Assembly: GCF_905220975.1 (NCBI RefSeq)
Contig: NZ_CAJNBK010000027.1
Location: 1-64,000 of the forward strand
DNA length: 64,000 bases
Direction: 5' to 3'
DNA from: Paraburkholderia haematera
GTDB taxonomy: Bacteria; Pseudomonadota; Gammaproteobacteria; Burkholderiales; Burkholderiaceae
Shown here one piece after another: positions 17,790-25,630 of the stretch. The notes under the pieces are model-generated. The model did no database searches, was not told the DNA's origin, and saw only the letters and a list, made by a program, of their open reading frames with translations. How positions within the stretch are numbered: position 1 is the stretch's first letter; the number at the start of each line of letters is the position of its first letter. The position numbers and the translations under genes are program-made.

Positions 17790-17993
17790 GCCTGCGTTCA
17801 TTCGTCGGCACGCCGGCAACGGCGCGCAGTAGTTTAATTCGCAGACTAATTAAAACACATTCAATATCCGGGCGCGATCAAGGCGCACTTGCGCGGGTGC
17901 GCAACGATGCGCTCGCCGGTATCTGCAGGTGCGGTTTTCCCGAACGCGAATCGCCAGTGCGTGCCGTACACGAATCGCCGGTATCGGCCGACG

Positions 17994-18029
17994 CTGTCTT
18001 GCCGTGCATGGACACAGGTTGCAAGACAG
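17994..18029. repeat. Inverted repeat CTGTCTTGC / GCAAGACAG
   Basis: A perfect 9-bp inverted repeat with an 18-nt loop, lying between the HNH-derived gene and the S10 peptidase 3' end. A second stem (GGAGCCG/CGGCTCC) lies at 18066-18087. Either could form an mRNA 3' hairpin for the peptidase gene; neither has a T-run. The 270 bases around them hold no supported gene. Confidence 0.4.
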
Positions 18030-18100
18030 CGCCGAACTCCAGGGCAAGAAAACGCCGCCGCCTGCGGAGCCGCTCGCGCACGGCTCCACAAGCAAGCACA

Positions 18101-19762
18101 TCAACCGGGTTTCACCACCCGGGCCTGCAAGGCGCGGATGCGCCCGAGCGCCTGAGTATTGGACACCGTCGTGTCATACATCTTGGCGAGATCCGCTTTG
18201 AGCGCGGTACGCGAGCCGCCGTCGAGATAGACCATATGCCCCGACGGATAAAAACGCGCCGACAGATTCTGCCGGACCTGCTGGCTCACAAGTGGCATCT
18301 GCTGGAGATCGAGCACGGTCTGATAGAACGGCGTGACATAGTCGAAGAACCCGTTCGCCGAGAGCACCTTCAGGTCAGGATTGAGCGCCATCACAGCGGC
18401 AAGATCGCCGGCGGTGTACAGAATGATGTTGCCCTTCGCGTCGAGCCCCTTCTGCGCGCCGGTCGGATCGATATGGCTGAAGTCCCAATACTGGAATGCC
18501 TGATCGTTGAGGTCCGTGAACGCCGAATTCGACGTGTATTTCAACTGCTCGTTCAGATACACGTTCCACATCGTCGTGTAGACGCCGGTCACCGCCGTCA
18601 TGGTCGGATCGTTGCCGCCGGAATTCGGATCGATCTTGCCGGCGATGCCGGTGTTGATCGCCGTGACCCGGCCGTCGTACTCGCCAAGCGCAAGGCCCTG
18701 TGCTTTCAGCAGCGTGGTCAAAAACAGCGAATTGCCGCGGCTGTCGTACGACGCGATATCGAGGCTCCATGCCAGCAAGCTGGTTTTGTCGATACCGGTG
18801 TATTCGCTGAGTTTTTCGACCGTTGCGGAATCCGTGGTCGGGAACTTGCGCAACGCCGCAAGATAATCGGTGCGCGCGAATTGCGCCACTTCTTCGGCAA
18901 ACGTGCCGAGGTCAGTCGGCCGCGGCGCAATGCCGAGCTTCTTGTGATACCACGCGTCCGCGGCAGTTGTGGGCAACGCGCCGACCGGGTTGCCCGCTTG
19001 CGTGTAATCGAGAATGGACGATTGCAGCGTGATGCCGTTCAGATCGACGCCGTCTTCATGCAGCCGGTATGCCAGCACGCAACTGCGCGCCGTGCCATAA
19101 GACTCGCCGAACAGGTACTTCGGCGAGTTCCAGCGATTGTTTTTGGTGAGGAAGCGTTTGATGAACTGCTTGATCGAGTCCGCGTCCTGGTCGACACCCC
19201 AGAAGTCGCGGTTCTTTTTCGGCGCGATCGCTGCCGAGTAGCCGGTGCCGACCGGATTGATGAAAACGAGGTCGCTCTTGTCGAGCAGACTATCCGGGTT
19301 GTCTTCCATCGAGTACGGCGCGGGCGGCGTAAAGCCCGGCATCGACGTCTTGATGCGGCGCGGCGCGAACGAGCCCAGCAGCACGAACACCGAAGAGGAA
19401 CCCGGGCCGCCGTTGTAGAAGAAGGTCACCGGACGGGTTTCCTCCTTCTGATTGTCCTGCGTAAACGCGACGTAGAACATTCTGGCTTCGGGCTGTGAGC
19501 TGCTCGGGTCGACAATCACAAGGTGACCCGCCGTCGCCGTGTAGTTGATCTTCTGGCCGCCGATCGTGGTTGAGTGATGCGTGATCGCGGCTGTCTCCGT
19601 GGTATCGGTGACGGAATCGTCCGGCCCATTGCCGTAAGCAACCGGATCGAAGAAGGGCTGATCTCCTGCTTTGTGCGACGCGCCGGCCGCAGCCGTTGCC
19701 GGCGAAGCATGCGAGTTGTGTGACGACTGCGGACTAACGGAAGCTGACTCGGTGTTCGTCAT
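18101..19762 (-). CDS. S10-family serine carboxypeptidase
   Basis: A 553-residue peptidase with the S10 oxyanion-region motif FFYNGGPGSSS, the nucleophile Ser in FGESYGT, and later catalytic Asp/His candidates in SANGFFDYVTPF and YPSGHMVYLDGG. These enzymes remove C-terminal residues, usually at acid pH. The N-terminus after the chosen ATG (MTNTESASVSPQ) is Ser/His-rich and has no recognisable signal peptide. GGAG precedes the ATG at 19762. It lies 230 bases downstream of the S53 peptidase gene on the same strand, suggesting a shared proteolytic role. Confidence 0.85.
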   Translation of the reverse strand: MTNTESASVSPQSSHNSHASPATAAAGASHKAGDQPFFDPVAYGNGPDDSVTDTTETAAITHHSTTIGGQKINYTATAGHLVIVDPSSSQPEARMFYVAFTQDNQKEETRPVTFFYNGGPGSSSVFVLLGSFAPRRIKTSMPGFTPPAPYSMEDNPDSLLDKSDLVFINPVGTGYSAAIAPKKNRDFWGVDQDADSIKQFIKRFLTKNNRWNSPKYLFGESYGTARSCVLAYRLHEDGVDLNGITLQSSILDYTQAGNPVGALPTTAADAWYHKKLGIAPRPTDLGTFAEEVAQFARTDYLAALRKFPTTDSATVEKLSEYTGIDKTSLLAWSLDIASYDSRGNSLFLTTLLKAQGLALGEYDGRVTAINTGIAGKIDPNSGGNDPTMTAVTGVYTTMWNVYLNEQLKYTSNSAFTDLNDQAFQYWDFSHIDPTGAQKGLDAKGNIILYTAGDLAAVMALNPDLKVLSANGFFDYVTPFYQTVLDLQQMPLVSQQVRQNLSARFYPSGHMVYLDGGSRTALKADLAKMYDTTVSNTQALGRIRALQARVVKPG

Positions 19763-19784
19763 GATCGCTCCATGGTTCGTTAAC

Positions 19785-19830
19785 GTCTTGAAGTGTCTTG
19801 AAGTGTCTTGAAGTGCCTTGAAGTCTCTTG
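19785..19830. repeat. 10-bp tandem repeat before the S10 peptidase gene
   Basis: Four to five tandem copies of a 10-bp unit (AAGTGTCTTG, with two slightly varied copies) occupy the leader directly before the peptidase start. The period is close to one helical turn. Whether it is an operator array or slippage product cannot be told from sequence alone. Confidence 0.8.
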
Positions 19831-19993
19831 TGCGTCCCGCGATGCCTGCGCCTCCTGAAACCATGCACCGTAACGTCTACGGCCTGAGCGCGGCGCACCG
19901 GGGGACAAGCGCGGACGGCTGGTGAGCGCCTGAACTGACGCCTGAACTGACAATCAGGCAGGCGCCGCCCGAAACGGTCCGCGACTCATCAGA

Positions 19994-21547
19994 CTATAGT
20001 GCCGCTGCCACCTTCTGACCATTGGGACTGCCGAGTCCCGTGCACGCATCCCAACCCGGCGACGCGGCGAAGCTGCCGTTGTTGCCCTGGGTGATGTCAT
20101 TGCAGGCGCCCGGCGCCTTGTAAAGCTTCGGGTTGATGAAACCGGCCGGTTGCCCCTTAGCCGCATTGATCCGCGCAATCAACGCCGCCCACAGCGGCGC
20201 AACCGCACTGGTGCCGCCGACCACCGTCTGCGTGCCGTCGATCAATACGCTATAGCCGGTGACCGGCGACGCATCGCCGGCCACGTCCGGCACGCCGCGC
20301 CCGCTGAGCGGCGTCCTGGCGCCGCTCGTCGAAGTGGCTGACAAGCCCTGCTGCCACACCGGGACCGGAAAGGCCCGGCTCACGCCGCCACCGCCCGCGC
20401 CACCCTGTGCACCGTCGTTCCACACCACCTCTGAGATCGAGGTGCCGGATGCGGTCAGGCTCGTGCCGCCGCACGCCAGCACATAAGGGCTCGACGCCGG
20501 AAAGTCGACCTGATCGCTGCCGGAACCGTCGCTCGAACCGCTATCGCCCGACGCCGCGCAGACAGTCACACCCAGAGCCGCCGCCGTTTGCAGCACACTG
20601 TTGAACGCCTGCAGCGACTGGCTGGTCCAGCTCGACTCGGGGCCGCCCCAACTGATCGAGACCACCGAGGGTTTGTTGGTCGTGTCGTGTACAGCACGGG
20701 TTACTGCGTCGATAAAACCGGCGTCGCTGTTCTGCGTGAAATAGACCGCGATCGTCGCGCCAGGCACGATCGCACCGACGATTTCGATGTCGAGCGTGAC
20801 CTCGCCGTCCGGCCCGTTCGGGTCGCCGTTCGGCTGATTGCTGCCCTGATCGACGCCAACTGCTTTCACGGTCGGCGAAGCGACGCCAAGGCTCGCAAAA
20901 TATTGCTTGAGGTCGGACGTGTTGTACCCGCCGCCGAGTTCGATGATGCCGACGCATTCGCCGCTGCCGTCGCCTTGCGGAAACTGATACAACGATGCGA
21001 GCTGCGGCGGCGTAAACGACGCCTGGTGCACTTTAGCCGCCTGGAACGGCGGCCGGATGCGAAAGTGCGCCCGCGCCTGAGGCCGGTTGTCGAGCCCGAG
21101 CACAGCTTGCACGATACCGTGCAGATCGTCCGGCACGCTGATCGTGCCGGTGCGGCCGCGGAACTGGCCCACCGCGTGATGCTGGTAATGTTCCAGCTTG
21201 ACGCCGAACGCTGACTGGAACTGCGCAATCGTGCCGCCCAGCAATACCTGGCGCGCTGCCGGATCTTCCCGCACCACCGTTAAGCCGTGTGCGGCGGCAA
21301 AGGTTTTGACTTTAGCGATGTCGTCCGGCGCGGCGCCGTAATCTTTTGCAAACGCTTCGCGCGATAGGGGTTTGATGCTCGGGTCGCCCGCTTCGATCTT
21401 GCTCATCAGTGCGTCGAACTGCGCCTGGCGCTGACGGCGCAGTATCACGAAAACTTCGATCCGCTCCGTCGGATCGCATTGCCCAACGACTGTCGAACCT
21501 TGTTCTGCCGTTCGCTCGCTTCCCGGCAGCGGTTGTCTGTTGACCAT
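19994..21547 (-). CDS. S53-family peptidase (sedolisin/kumamolisin)
   Basis: A pro-kumamolisin-like protein of 517 residues. An N-terminal propeptide region (to about residue 165) precedes a subtilisin-fold catalytic domain. The Glu and Asp of the Ser-Glu-Asp triad are in GEVTLDIEIVG, the oxyanion Asp region in SWGGPES/ASGDSGSSDG, the nucleophile Ser in VGGTSAVAPLWA, and the calcium site in NDITQGNNG...GWDACTGLGSPNG. These enzymes work at acid pH. No signal peptide is visible after MVNRQPLPG. GGAGAA precedes the ATG at 21547. Confidence 0.86.
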   Translation of the reverse strand: MVNRQPLPGSERTAEQGSTVVGQCDPTERIEVFVILRRQRQAQFDALMSKIEAGDPSIKPLSREAFAKDYGAAPDDIAKVKTFAAAHGLTVVREDPAARQVLLGGTIAQFQSAFGVKLEHYQHHAVGQFRGRTGTISVPDDLHGIVQAVLGLDNRPQARAHFRIRPPFQAAKVHQASFTPPQLASLYQFPQGDGSGECVGIIELGGGYNTSDLKQYFASLGVASPTVKAVGVDQGSNQPNGDPNGPDGEVTLDIEIVGAIVPGATIAVYFTQNSDAGFIDAVTRAVHDTTNKPSVVSISWGGPESSWTSQSLQAFNSVLQTAAALGVTVCAASGDSGSSDGSGSDQVDFPASSPYVLACGGTSLTASGTSISEVVWNDGAQGGAGGGGVSRAFPVPVWQQGLSATSTSGARTPLSGRGVPDVAGDASPVTGYSVLIDGTQTVVGGTSAVAPLWAALIARINAAKGQPAGFINPKLYKAPGACNDITQGNNGSFAASPGWDACTGLGSPNGQKVAAAL

Positions 21548-21853
21548 GGTGTCGATTCTCCTGTGACCGTGATGGCGCGAAGCGCAAGGTGGACCCCGCG
21601 CGCAATACGCGCCTGCACGAACCCGCCGCTTCACAACGAGCGGCGGATTGCTATTTCAAAGACTTCGCCAAACCGTCCGACCCGTGCATTCGAACACAGT
21701 TCCGACATGCGCGGCAGTTGTCCGATTGGCTAACGCCGGATTGGGTCAATACGCATCGCGCAGCACCCGCGTTATCATGCTGAAGCGGCAATCCAGCCGT
21801 TGCAGCGCCTCGCGCGCCACCCGCGCGCACGATCGAAGAATCAGAGGAACCCC

Positions 21854-22363
21854 ATGTCAATTTCGATGTATCAAGCGTCACTGCCCGTGCTGGTGCGCGG
21901 CATGACCAACCTGCAAGTCATCCTCGGCAAGGCCGAGGCGCACGCTGCCGAGAAACAGATCGACCCGTCCGTGTTCACGAACGCCCGGCTCGCGCCGGAC
22001 ATGCTGCCGCTGGTGCGTCAGGTCTATATCGTGAGCGACACGGCGAAAGGCTGCGCCGCGCGTCTGGCTGGCGTCGAAGCGCCGAAGTATGAAGACGTCG
22101 AACAGACCTTCGACGAACTCGATGCCCGCCTTCAAAAGACGATTGATTATCTGAAGGAATTCAATGCGCAACAGATCGACGGCTCGGAAGAACGTCCGAT
22201 CACGCTGAAAATGCGCAGCGGCGCGATCGAGTTCACAGGGTTGTCATATCTGTTCGGCTTCGTGTTGCCGAATTTCTATTTTCACGTCACGACGGCGTAC
22301 GACATTCTGCGTCATAACGGCGTCGAACTTGGCAAGCTCGACTATCTGGGCGGCATCAAGTAA
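21854..22363 (+). CDS. DUF1993 family protein
   Basis: A 169-residue cytosolic protein that starts SMYQASLPVLVRGMTNLQVILGKAEAHA and ends FHVTTAYDILRHNGVELGKLDYLGG, the hallmarks of DUF1993, a helical family related to DinB-like four-helix folds. AGAGGAAC precedes the ATG. No biochemical role is established for the family. Its neighbours are the divergent S53 peptidase gene and the convergent ynfA, with no obvious functional link. Confidence 0.85.
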   Translation: MSISMYQASLPVLVRGMTNLQVILGKAEAHAAEKQIDPSVFTNARLAPDMLPLVRQVYIVSDTAKGCAARLAGVEAPKYEDVEQTFDELDARLQKTIDYLKEFNAQQIDGSEERPITLKMRSGAIEFTGLSYLFGFVLPNFYFHVTTAYDILRHNGVELGKLDYLGGIK

Positions 22364-22393
22364 GAACGCGCGCGGGGTACCGCGTGAGCGGCG

Positions 22394-22714
22394 TCAAACG
22401 CGTGGCTGGAACGCAATGATCGCCATGCCGGCCAGTGTGAATGCCACGCCCGCCGCATCCCACAGCGTGGGGCGCACTTTGTCGACGCACCATAGCCAGG
22501 CAATCGCCACCGCCACGTACACACCGCCGTAAGCCGCATACACGCGGCCTGCGGCGGTGCCGTGCAGCGTCAGCAGCCAGGCGAACAATGCGAGGCTAAG
22601 TGCGCCCGGAACCAGCAGCCAGATCGAGCCGCCCTCCTTCAGCCAACGCCAGGGCAAATAGCACCCGACGATTTCGGCAATGGCGGTCACGGCATAAAGC
22701 AGAAAGGTTTTCAT
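22394..22714 (-). CDS. ynfA: YnfA-family small membrane protein
   Basis: A 106-residue protein of four transmembrane helices (LLYAVTAIAEIVGCYLPWRWL; WLLVPGALSLALFAWLL; VYAAYGGVYVAVAIAWLW; AAGVAFTLAGMAIIAF), the full pattern of the UPF0060/YnfA family. These are SMR-like proteins and some act as efflux components, but the native substrate is unsettled. It is a single gene convergent with the DUF1993 gene. Confidence 0.88.
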   Translation of the reverse strand: MKTFLLYAVTAIAEIVGCYLPWRWLKEGGSIWLLVPGALSLALFAWLLTLHGTAAGRVYAAYGGVYVAVAIAWLWCVDKVRPTLWDAAGVAFTLAGMAIIAFQPRV

Positions 22715-22897
22715 CGACAGGGAGTGAAGCGAGTGGCTGTGTGACAGCGGAACCGTGCGCGGCTGTTCATCGGCTTTATTAACACATTCACTTTGCGCGC
22801 GGGCATGGCACGTGCGGCGGTTGCCGCATCATGTCCCTATTCGCTACCTGTCATGAGCGTCGCGTCACCCTTCACCGACATCCGTGATGTTCGGCAG

Positions 22898-23527
22898 TCA
22901 GTCCAGCGAGAGCCGCAACGCAAAGCCGATCAGCGCCGCTGAGAAAGTCCACCGCTGAAGTGTCTGCGCAAGAGGATGAGCCCGCATCCAGCCGGCGATG
23001 CGCGCCGCGCCGATCGCGTACATGGCGTCGAAACACACGCCGGTCGCGAGCAGCACCAGACCCAGTTCAACCATCTGCAATGCAACCGGTCCGGCCTCAG
23101 GGCGCACGAACTGCGGCAGTAGCACAGAGCAGAACAGCAGCGCTTTCGGATTCAGCAGATTGGTCAGCAGGCCCTTCACGAAAGCGGCACGCAACGGCTG
23201 CGCCTCGACGCCCGCCACGCCGCCTTCAGGCAACGCGAATACGGGTGAGCGGAAGATCTGGATGCCCACCCACGCGAGATAAACCGCGCCGCCGTAACGC
23301 ACCACGTCGTAAAGCCAGGGCGCACTGCGCAAGAGCGCCGCCACCCCGCATGCCGACAGCGTGACGTGCGTTGCCCGCGCCACGCCCAGGCCGCCGGCCG
23401 CCGCGAAGCCGCTGCGCACGCCACGTCCGATACTGGTCTGCAGAACCAGTGCCATGTCGGGTCCAGGCACGGCATAGACAACAAACAGCGCTGCGATATA
23501 GACGACCAGAAGGTGTGCGGAAATCAT
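22898..23527 (-). CDS. LysE-family amino acid exporter
   Basis: A 209-residue inner membrane protein with the LysE/RhtB opening AALFVVYAVPGPDMALVLQTSIGRG and six hydrophobic segments, including LLTNLLNPKALLFCSVLLPQFV, the conserved loop of this exporter family. It is divergently transcribed from an Lrp/AsnC regulator that should control it in response to an amino acid. The exact substrate is unknown. Confidence 0.87.
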   Translation of the reverse strand: MISAHLLVVYIAALFVVYAVPGPDMALVLQTSIGRGVRSGFAAAGGLGVARATHVTLSACGVAALLRSAPWLYDVVRYGGAVYLAWVGIQIFRSPVFALPEGGVAGVEAQPLRAAFVKGLLTNLLNPKALLFCSVLLPQFVRPEAGPVALQMVELGLVLLATGVCFDAMYAIGAARIAGWMRAHPLAQTLQRWTFSAALIGFALRLSLD

Positions 23528-23616
23528 AAAAGCCTCTTGTTTTTAAGGGCTCTATCTTGCTATTGTCGGCGGAGGGTTTGCTGGCGAAATACAGGGACAT
23601 GGGTTTCATTTTTGGA

Positions 23617-23634
23617 GGAATACGCTAATATTCC
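23617..23634. promoter_or_regulatory. Candidate Lrp-type operator
   Basis: The 18-bp palindrome GGAATACGCTAATATTCC (6-bp arms, 6-bp AT-rich centre) lies between the divergent exporter and Lrp/AsnC genes, 47 bases before the regulator start. Lrp-family dimers bind such sites and usually regulate themselves and a divergent exporter. Assignment is by position and symmetry only. Confidence 0.5.
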
Positions 23635-23680
23635 ACTCCCGATTTATGTTTTCCGCCAACACAACCTGCGCCCTCACGCT

Positions 23681-24148
23681 ATGACAACCGACCTCGATAA
23701 AACAGACCGCGCGATCCTCGCCGCGCTGCAGAACGATGGCCGCATGTCGAACGCACGGCTGGCCGAGATGGTCGGCCTGAGCGAGACGCCTTGCGCCCGC
23801 CGCCTCAAGCGCCTTGAAAACGACGGCTATATCGACCAGTACCGCGCGATGCTTTCGCGCTCCGCCCTCGGCCTCGGCGTGGTCGCGTTCGTCTACGTGC
23901 GGTTCGCCGTGCACGACCGCGCGGTGGCCACCCGATTCGAACGCGAGGTACAGGCAATCCCGCGGATTCTGGCGTGCCACAACGTGTCGGGCAGCGCCGA
24001 CTACATCCTGCAGGTCGTCGCGCGCGATCTCGACGACTACGGCACGTTCATGCGCGACGAGATGCGTGGCCTGCCGGGCGTGACGTCGGTGGAATCGGCA
24101 TTGTCGCTGCGGGAAGTCAAGGCTAACGGCGGGCTGCCGCTGTCCTGA
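23681..24148 (+). CDS. Lrp/AsnC-family transcriptional regulator
   Basis: A 155-residue regulator with the N-terminal helix-turn-helix (LDKTDRAILAALQNDGRMSNARLAEMVGLSETPCARRLKRLE, in family order) and a C-terminal RAM ligand domain (VARDLDDYGTFMRDEMRGLPGVTSVESALSLREVK). It probably senses the amino acid exported by the divergent LysE-type transporter. The chosen ATG gives the standard N-terminus; the open frame upstream is non-coding. Confidence 0.9.
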   Translation: MTTDLDKTDRAILAALQNDGRMSNARLAEMVGLSETPCARRLKRLENDGYIDQYRAMLSRSALGLGVVAFVYVRFAVHDRAVATRFEREVQAIPRILACHNVSGSADYILQVVARDLDDYGTFMRDEMRGLPGVTSVESALSLREVKANGGLPLS

Positions 24149-24219
24149 GCGCGGCCATGGCATAGTCACGCATTCGAATTTGATACGGCGCGAGCCGACC
24201 AGACCAGTACGGAGTTTTC

Positions 24220-24453
24220 ATGGATCACGACAAGGCAAGAGCCGAAGAAACAGCCGCGATGGAGCGCGTATTGACCGCAACCACACGGGTAAAGGCGGCC
24301 TTCGCGTCGCTGCAATCGCAATTCCCGCCGGCCGGCAGCGGCCAGCCTTCGCAGTTCGCGCTGCAAACCTTCGACGCTGCATTGCAGGAACTCGAAGACG
24401 CACAAGCCGCATTCGACGAATTGCTCGGCGATCTGCTTGACGGCAATCGTTGA
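24220..24453 (+). CDS. Small helical protein of unknown function
   Basis: A 77-residue acidic protein (MDHDKARAEETAAMERVLTA to FDELLGDLLDGNR) predicted from composition to be almost wholly helical, with no Cys, no signal peptide and no membrane segment. CGGAG precedes the ATG by 6 nt. It follows the Lrp gene on the same strand by 71 bases. I recognise no family. Confidence 0.6.
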   Translation: MDHDKARAEETAAMERVLTATTRVKAAFASLQSQFPPAGSGQPSQFALQTFDAALQELEDAQAAFDELLGDLLDGNR

Positions 24454-25139
24454 CTGGCATAGACGGTCTCTTCACTGCATAGCTGATGCGCAGCACGCGA
24501 GCGGTGGCGGTCTTCGGTTTCCACCGAGCGGCCATCGCGTAATCTGGAGGTGCAAGCCGGACTTGACCGTTAGTTGCGTATTAAGGTCAGGGATCGGAAG
24601 GTAGCGCAAAGCCGGACCACCCCTCACCCGCCTACCCTTCCTGTCATTTCCGAAAAAACCGGCCTCGTTAGCAACGACGAAACGTCTTGTTCCACACATA
24701 AAAAAGAATATTTACTTCGCTTAACGAAGCATGTTGACTTCTGCTTGCGGGAGTGCATAAAATTCGCCCGTCATCACAAACGGGGCCATTGCCTTGGACA
24801 CCAGCAGTAGTCGATCTTCGAACAGTTTCACTGCCTGACCGGCCCGACGCCCGCGCTCCCTTTTCTCAGCCGCCGTCTTGCCAGCAGGCAGACGGTGCGC
24901 GCCGTAGTAACCCTCTCCGTGCACCTTAACTAGCGCCATTCGGCCGCGGCGTGCTTACGCATGTCCCGCAACCGTATGGCATCGCGTCGCGAGCATCCGC
25001 TCGCGACAGCGTTCGCTCACGCCGGTTCGACCGTTCGAACGCCGGCGCGGCCGAGCGTGTGGACGAACACGTGCTTAATGAACACCGATAAGCAACACCG
25101 GTAAGCACCACCGATAAGCACCACCAAAAAGGAGCCGCC
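24454..25139 (+). other. Long leader/intergenic region before the NRAMP unit
   Basis: About 690 bases without a supported gene. An AT-rich stretch at 24650-24770 contains a promoter-like sequence (given separately). Small hairpins occur near 25020-25070, and a short repeat unit (ACACCGATAAGCA-like, three copies) lies at 25079-25125. A minus-strand frame of 72 codons at 24721-24939 overlaps the promoter, lacks a ribosome site and is not called. Confidence 0.4.
24734..24763 (+). promoter_or_regulatory. Candidate sigma-70 promoter
   Basis: TTGACT (24734-24739), an 18-bp spacer and TAAAAT (24758-24763) sit in the most AT-rich part of the region, pointing toward the small ORFs and the NRAMP gene. 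If used, the transcript would have a leader of roughly 860 bases before the NRAMP start. Confidence 0.45.
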
Positions 25140-25238
25140 ATGCCGGACAGTGACAGTTACCCCTTATGCCGCTCAATTGCCACGCAATTTTTGTTTTGCC
25201 TGAGGAAAGCGAGTAGACGTTCGCCGCCGCGCGCATAG
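25140..25238 (+). CDS. 32-residue candidate leader peptide upstream of NRAMP
   Basis: The ATG at 25140 has the best ribosome site in the area (AAGGAG, 5 nt spacing). The product begins MPDSDSYPLC and ends RRSPPRA. Its 3' third lies within the 5' arm of the large stem-loop at 25204-25270, so translation would compete with folding. Acidic/proline residues at the start recall leader peptides of Mg2+ transporter genes such as MgtL, but this is only an analogy. No family recognised. Confidence 0.45.
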   Translation: MPDSDSYPLCRSIATQFLFCLRKASRRSPPRA

Positions 25239-25270
25239 TGCCGGCCGCGCTCCGTGTCTGCTGGCTTTCC
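25204..25270 (+). ncRNA. Large stem-loop in the NRAMP leader
   Basis: Positions 25204-25219 pair with 25255-25270 over 15 of 16 positions including two G-T pairs, with one mismatch (GGAAAGC pairs perfectly with GCTTTCC at the base). The 35-nt interior is GC-rich and can form a second hairpin. The element overlaps the end of the 32-codon ORF and precedes the 63-codon ORF by 36 nt. It does not obviously show the conserved yybP-ykoY or M-box sequences, so I do not name a riboswitch class. Confidence 0.5.
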
Positions 25271-25306
25271 GCAACCCGCGTAAAGCCATACGCCCGGAGA
25301 AAAACC

Positions 25307-25498
25307 ATGTACATCGCCATCCTCGTACCGACTCTGCAGCAAACGCACATCCACAGCGACGCCGCACTCGCGCTTCACAGCGTCAAGCCGCACTGGCTCG
25401 CCCTGTCCTGGCAGCGCATCAAAGCGCTTCTCCCGAACCCGGCTTCGAACCCGGCTTCGGACTCGGCTTCGAACTCAGCTTCGAACTCAGCTTCGTAA
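25307..25498 (+). CDS. 63-residue small ORF between leader stem-loop and NRAMP
   Basis: The ATG at 25307 follows GGAGAAAAACC, an acceptable ribosome site. The product starts MYIAILVPTLQQTHIHSD, contains five His and two Trp, and ends in a low-complexity tail of ASN/ASD repeats coded by tandem 12-bp units (25438-25496). It ends 132 nt before the NRAMP start. It may be a second leader peptide or a small accessory protein; no family recognised. Confidence 0.4.
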   Translation: MYIAILVPTLQQTHIHSDAALALHSVKPHWLALSWQRIKALLPNPASNPASDSASNSASNSAS

Positions 25499-25630
25499 CG
25501 ACTTACTGCACCCGCACGCCTTCGCGATCCGCATGTGCCGCCGTCGCTCTATCCTGTTCGACGACATTCGCACAGCGGATTCCGAAGACGCGCCAATGCA
25601 TTCAAACCATACGCACTCAGGCGGCTAAAA

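Noticed and set aside
17600..19498. 632-codon plus-strand open frame opposite the S10 peptidase
   Set aside because: Arg/His/Ala-biased translation with no domain; the opposite strand carries clear S10 motifs.
24721..24939. 72-codon minus-strand frame
   Set aside because: No ribosome site, overlaps the candidate promoter on the other strand, and no recognisable sequence.
25204..25270. Known yybP-ykoY or M-box riboswitch
   Set aside because: The large stem is clear, but I could not match the conserved loop sequences of either class; kept as an unnamed structured leader.
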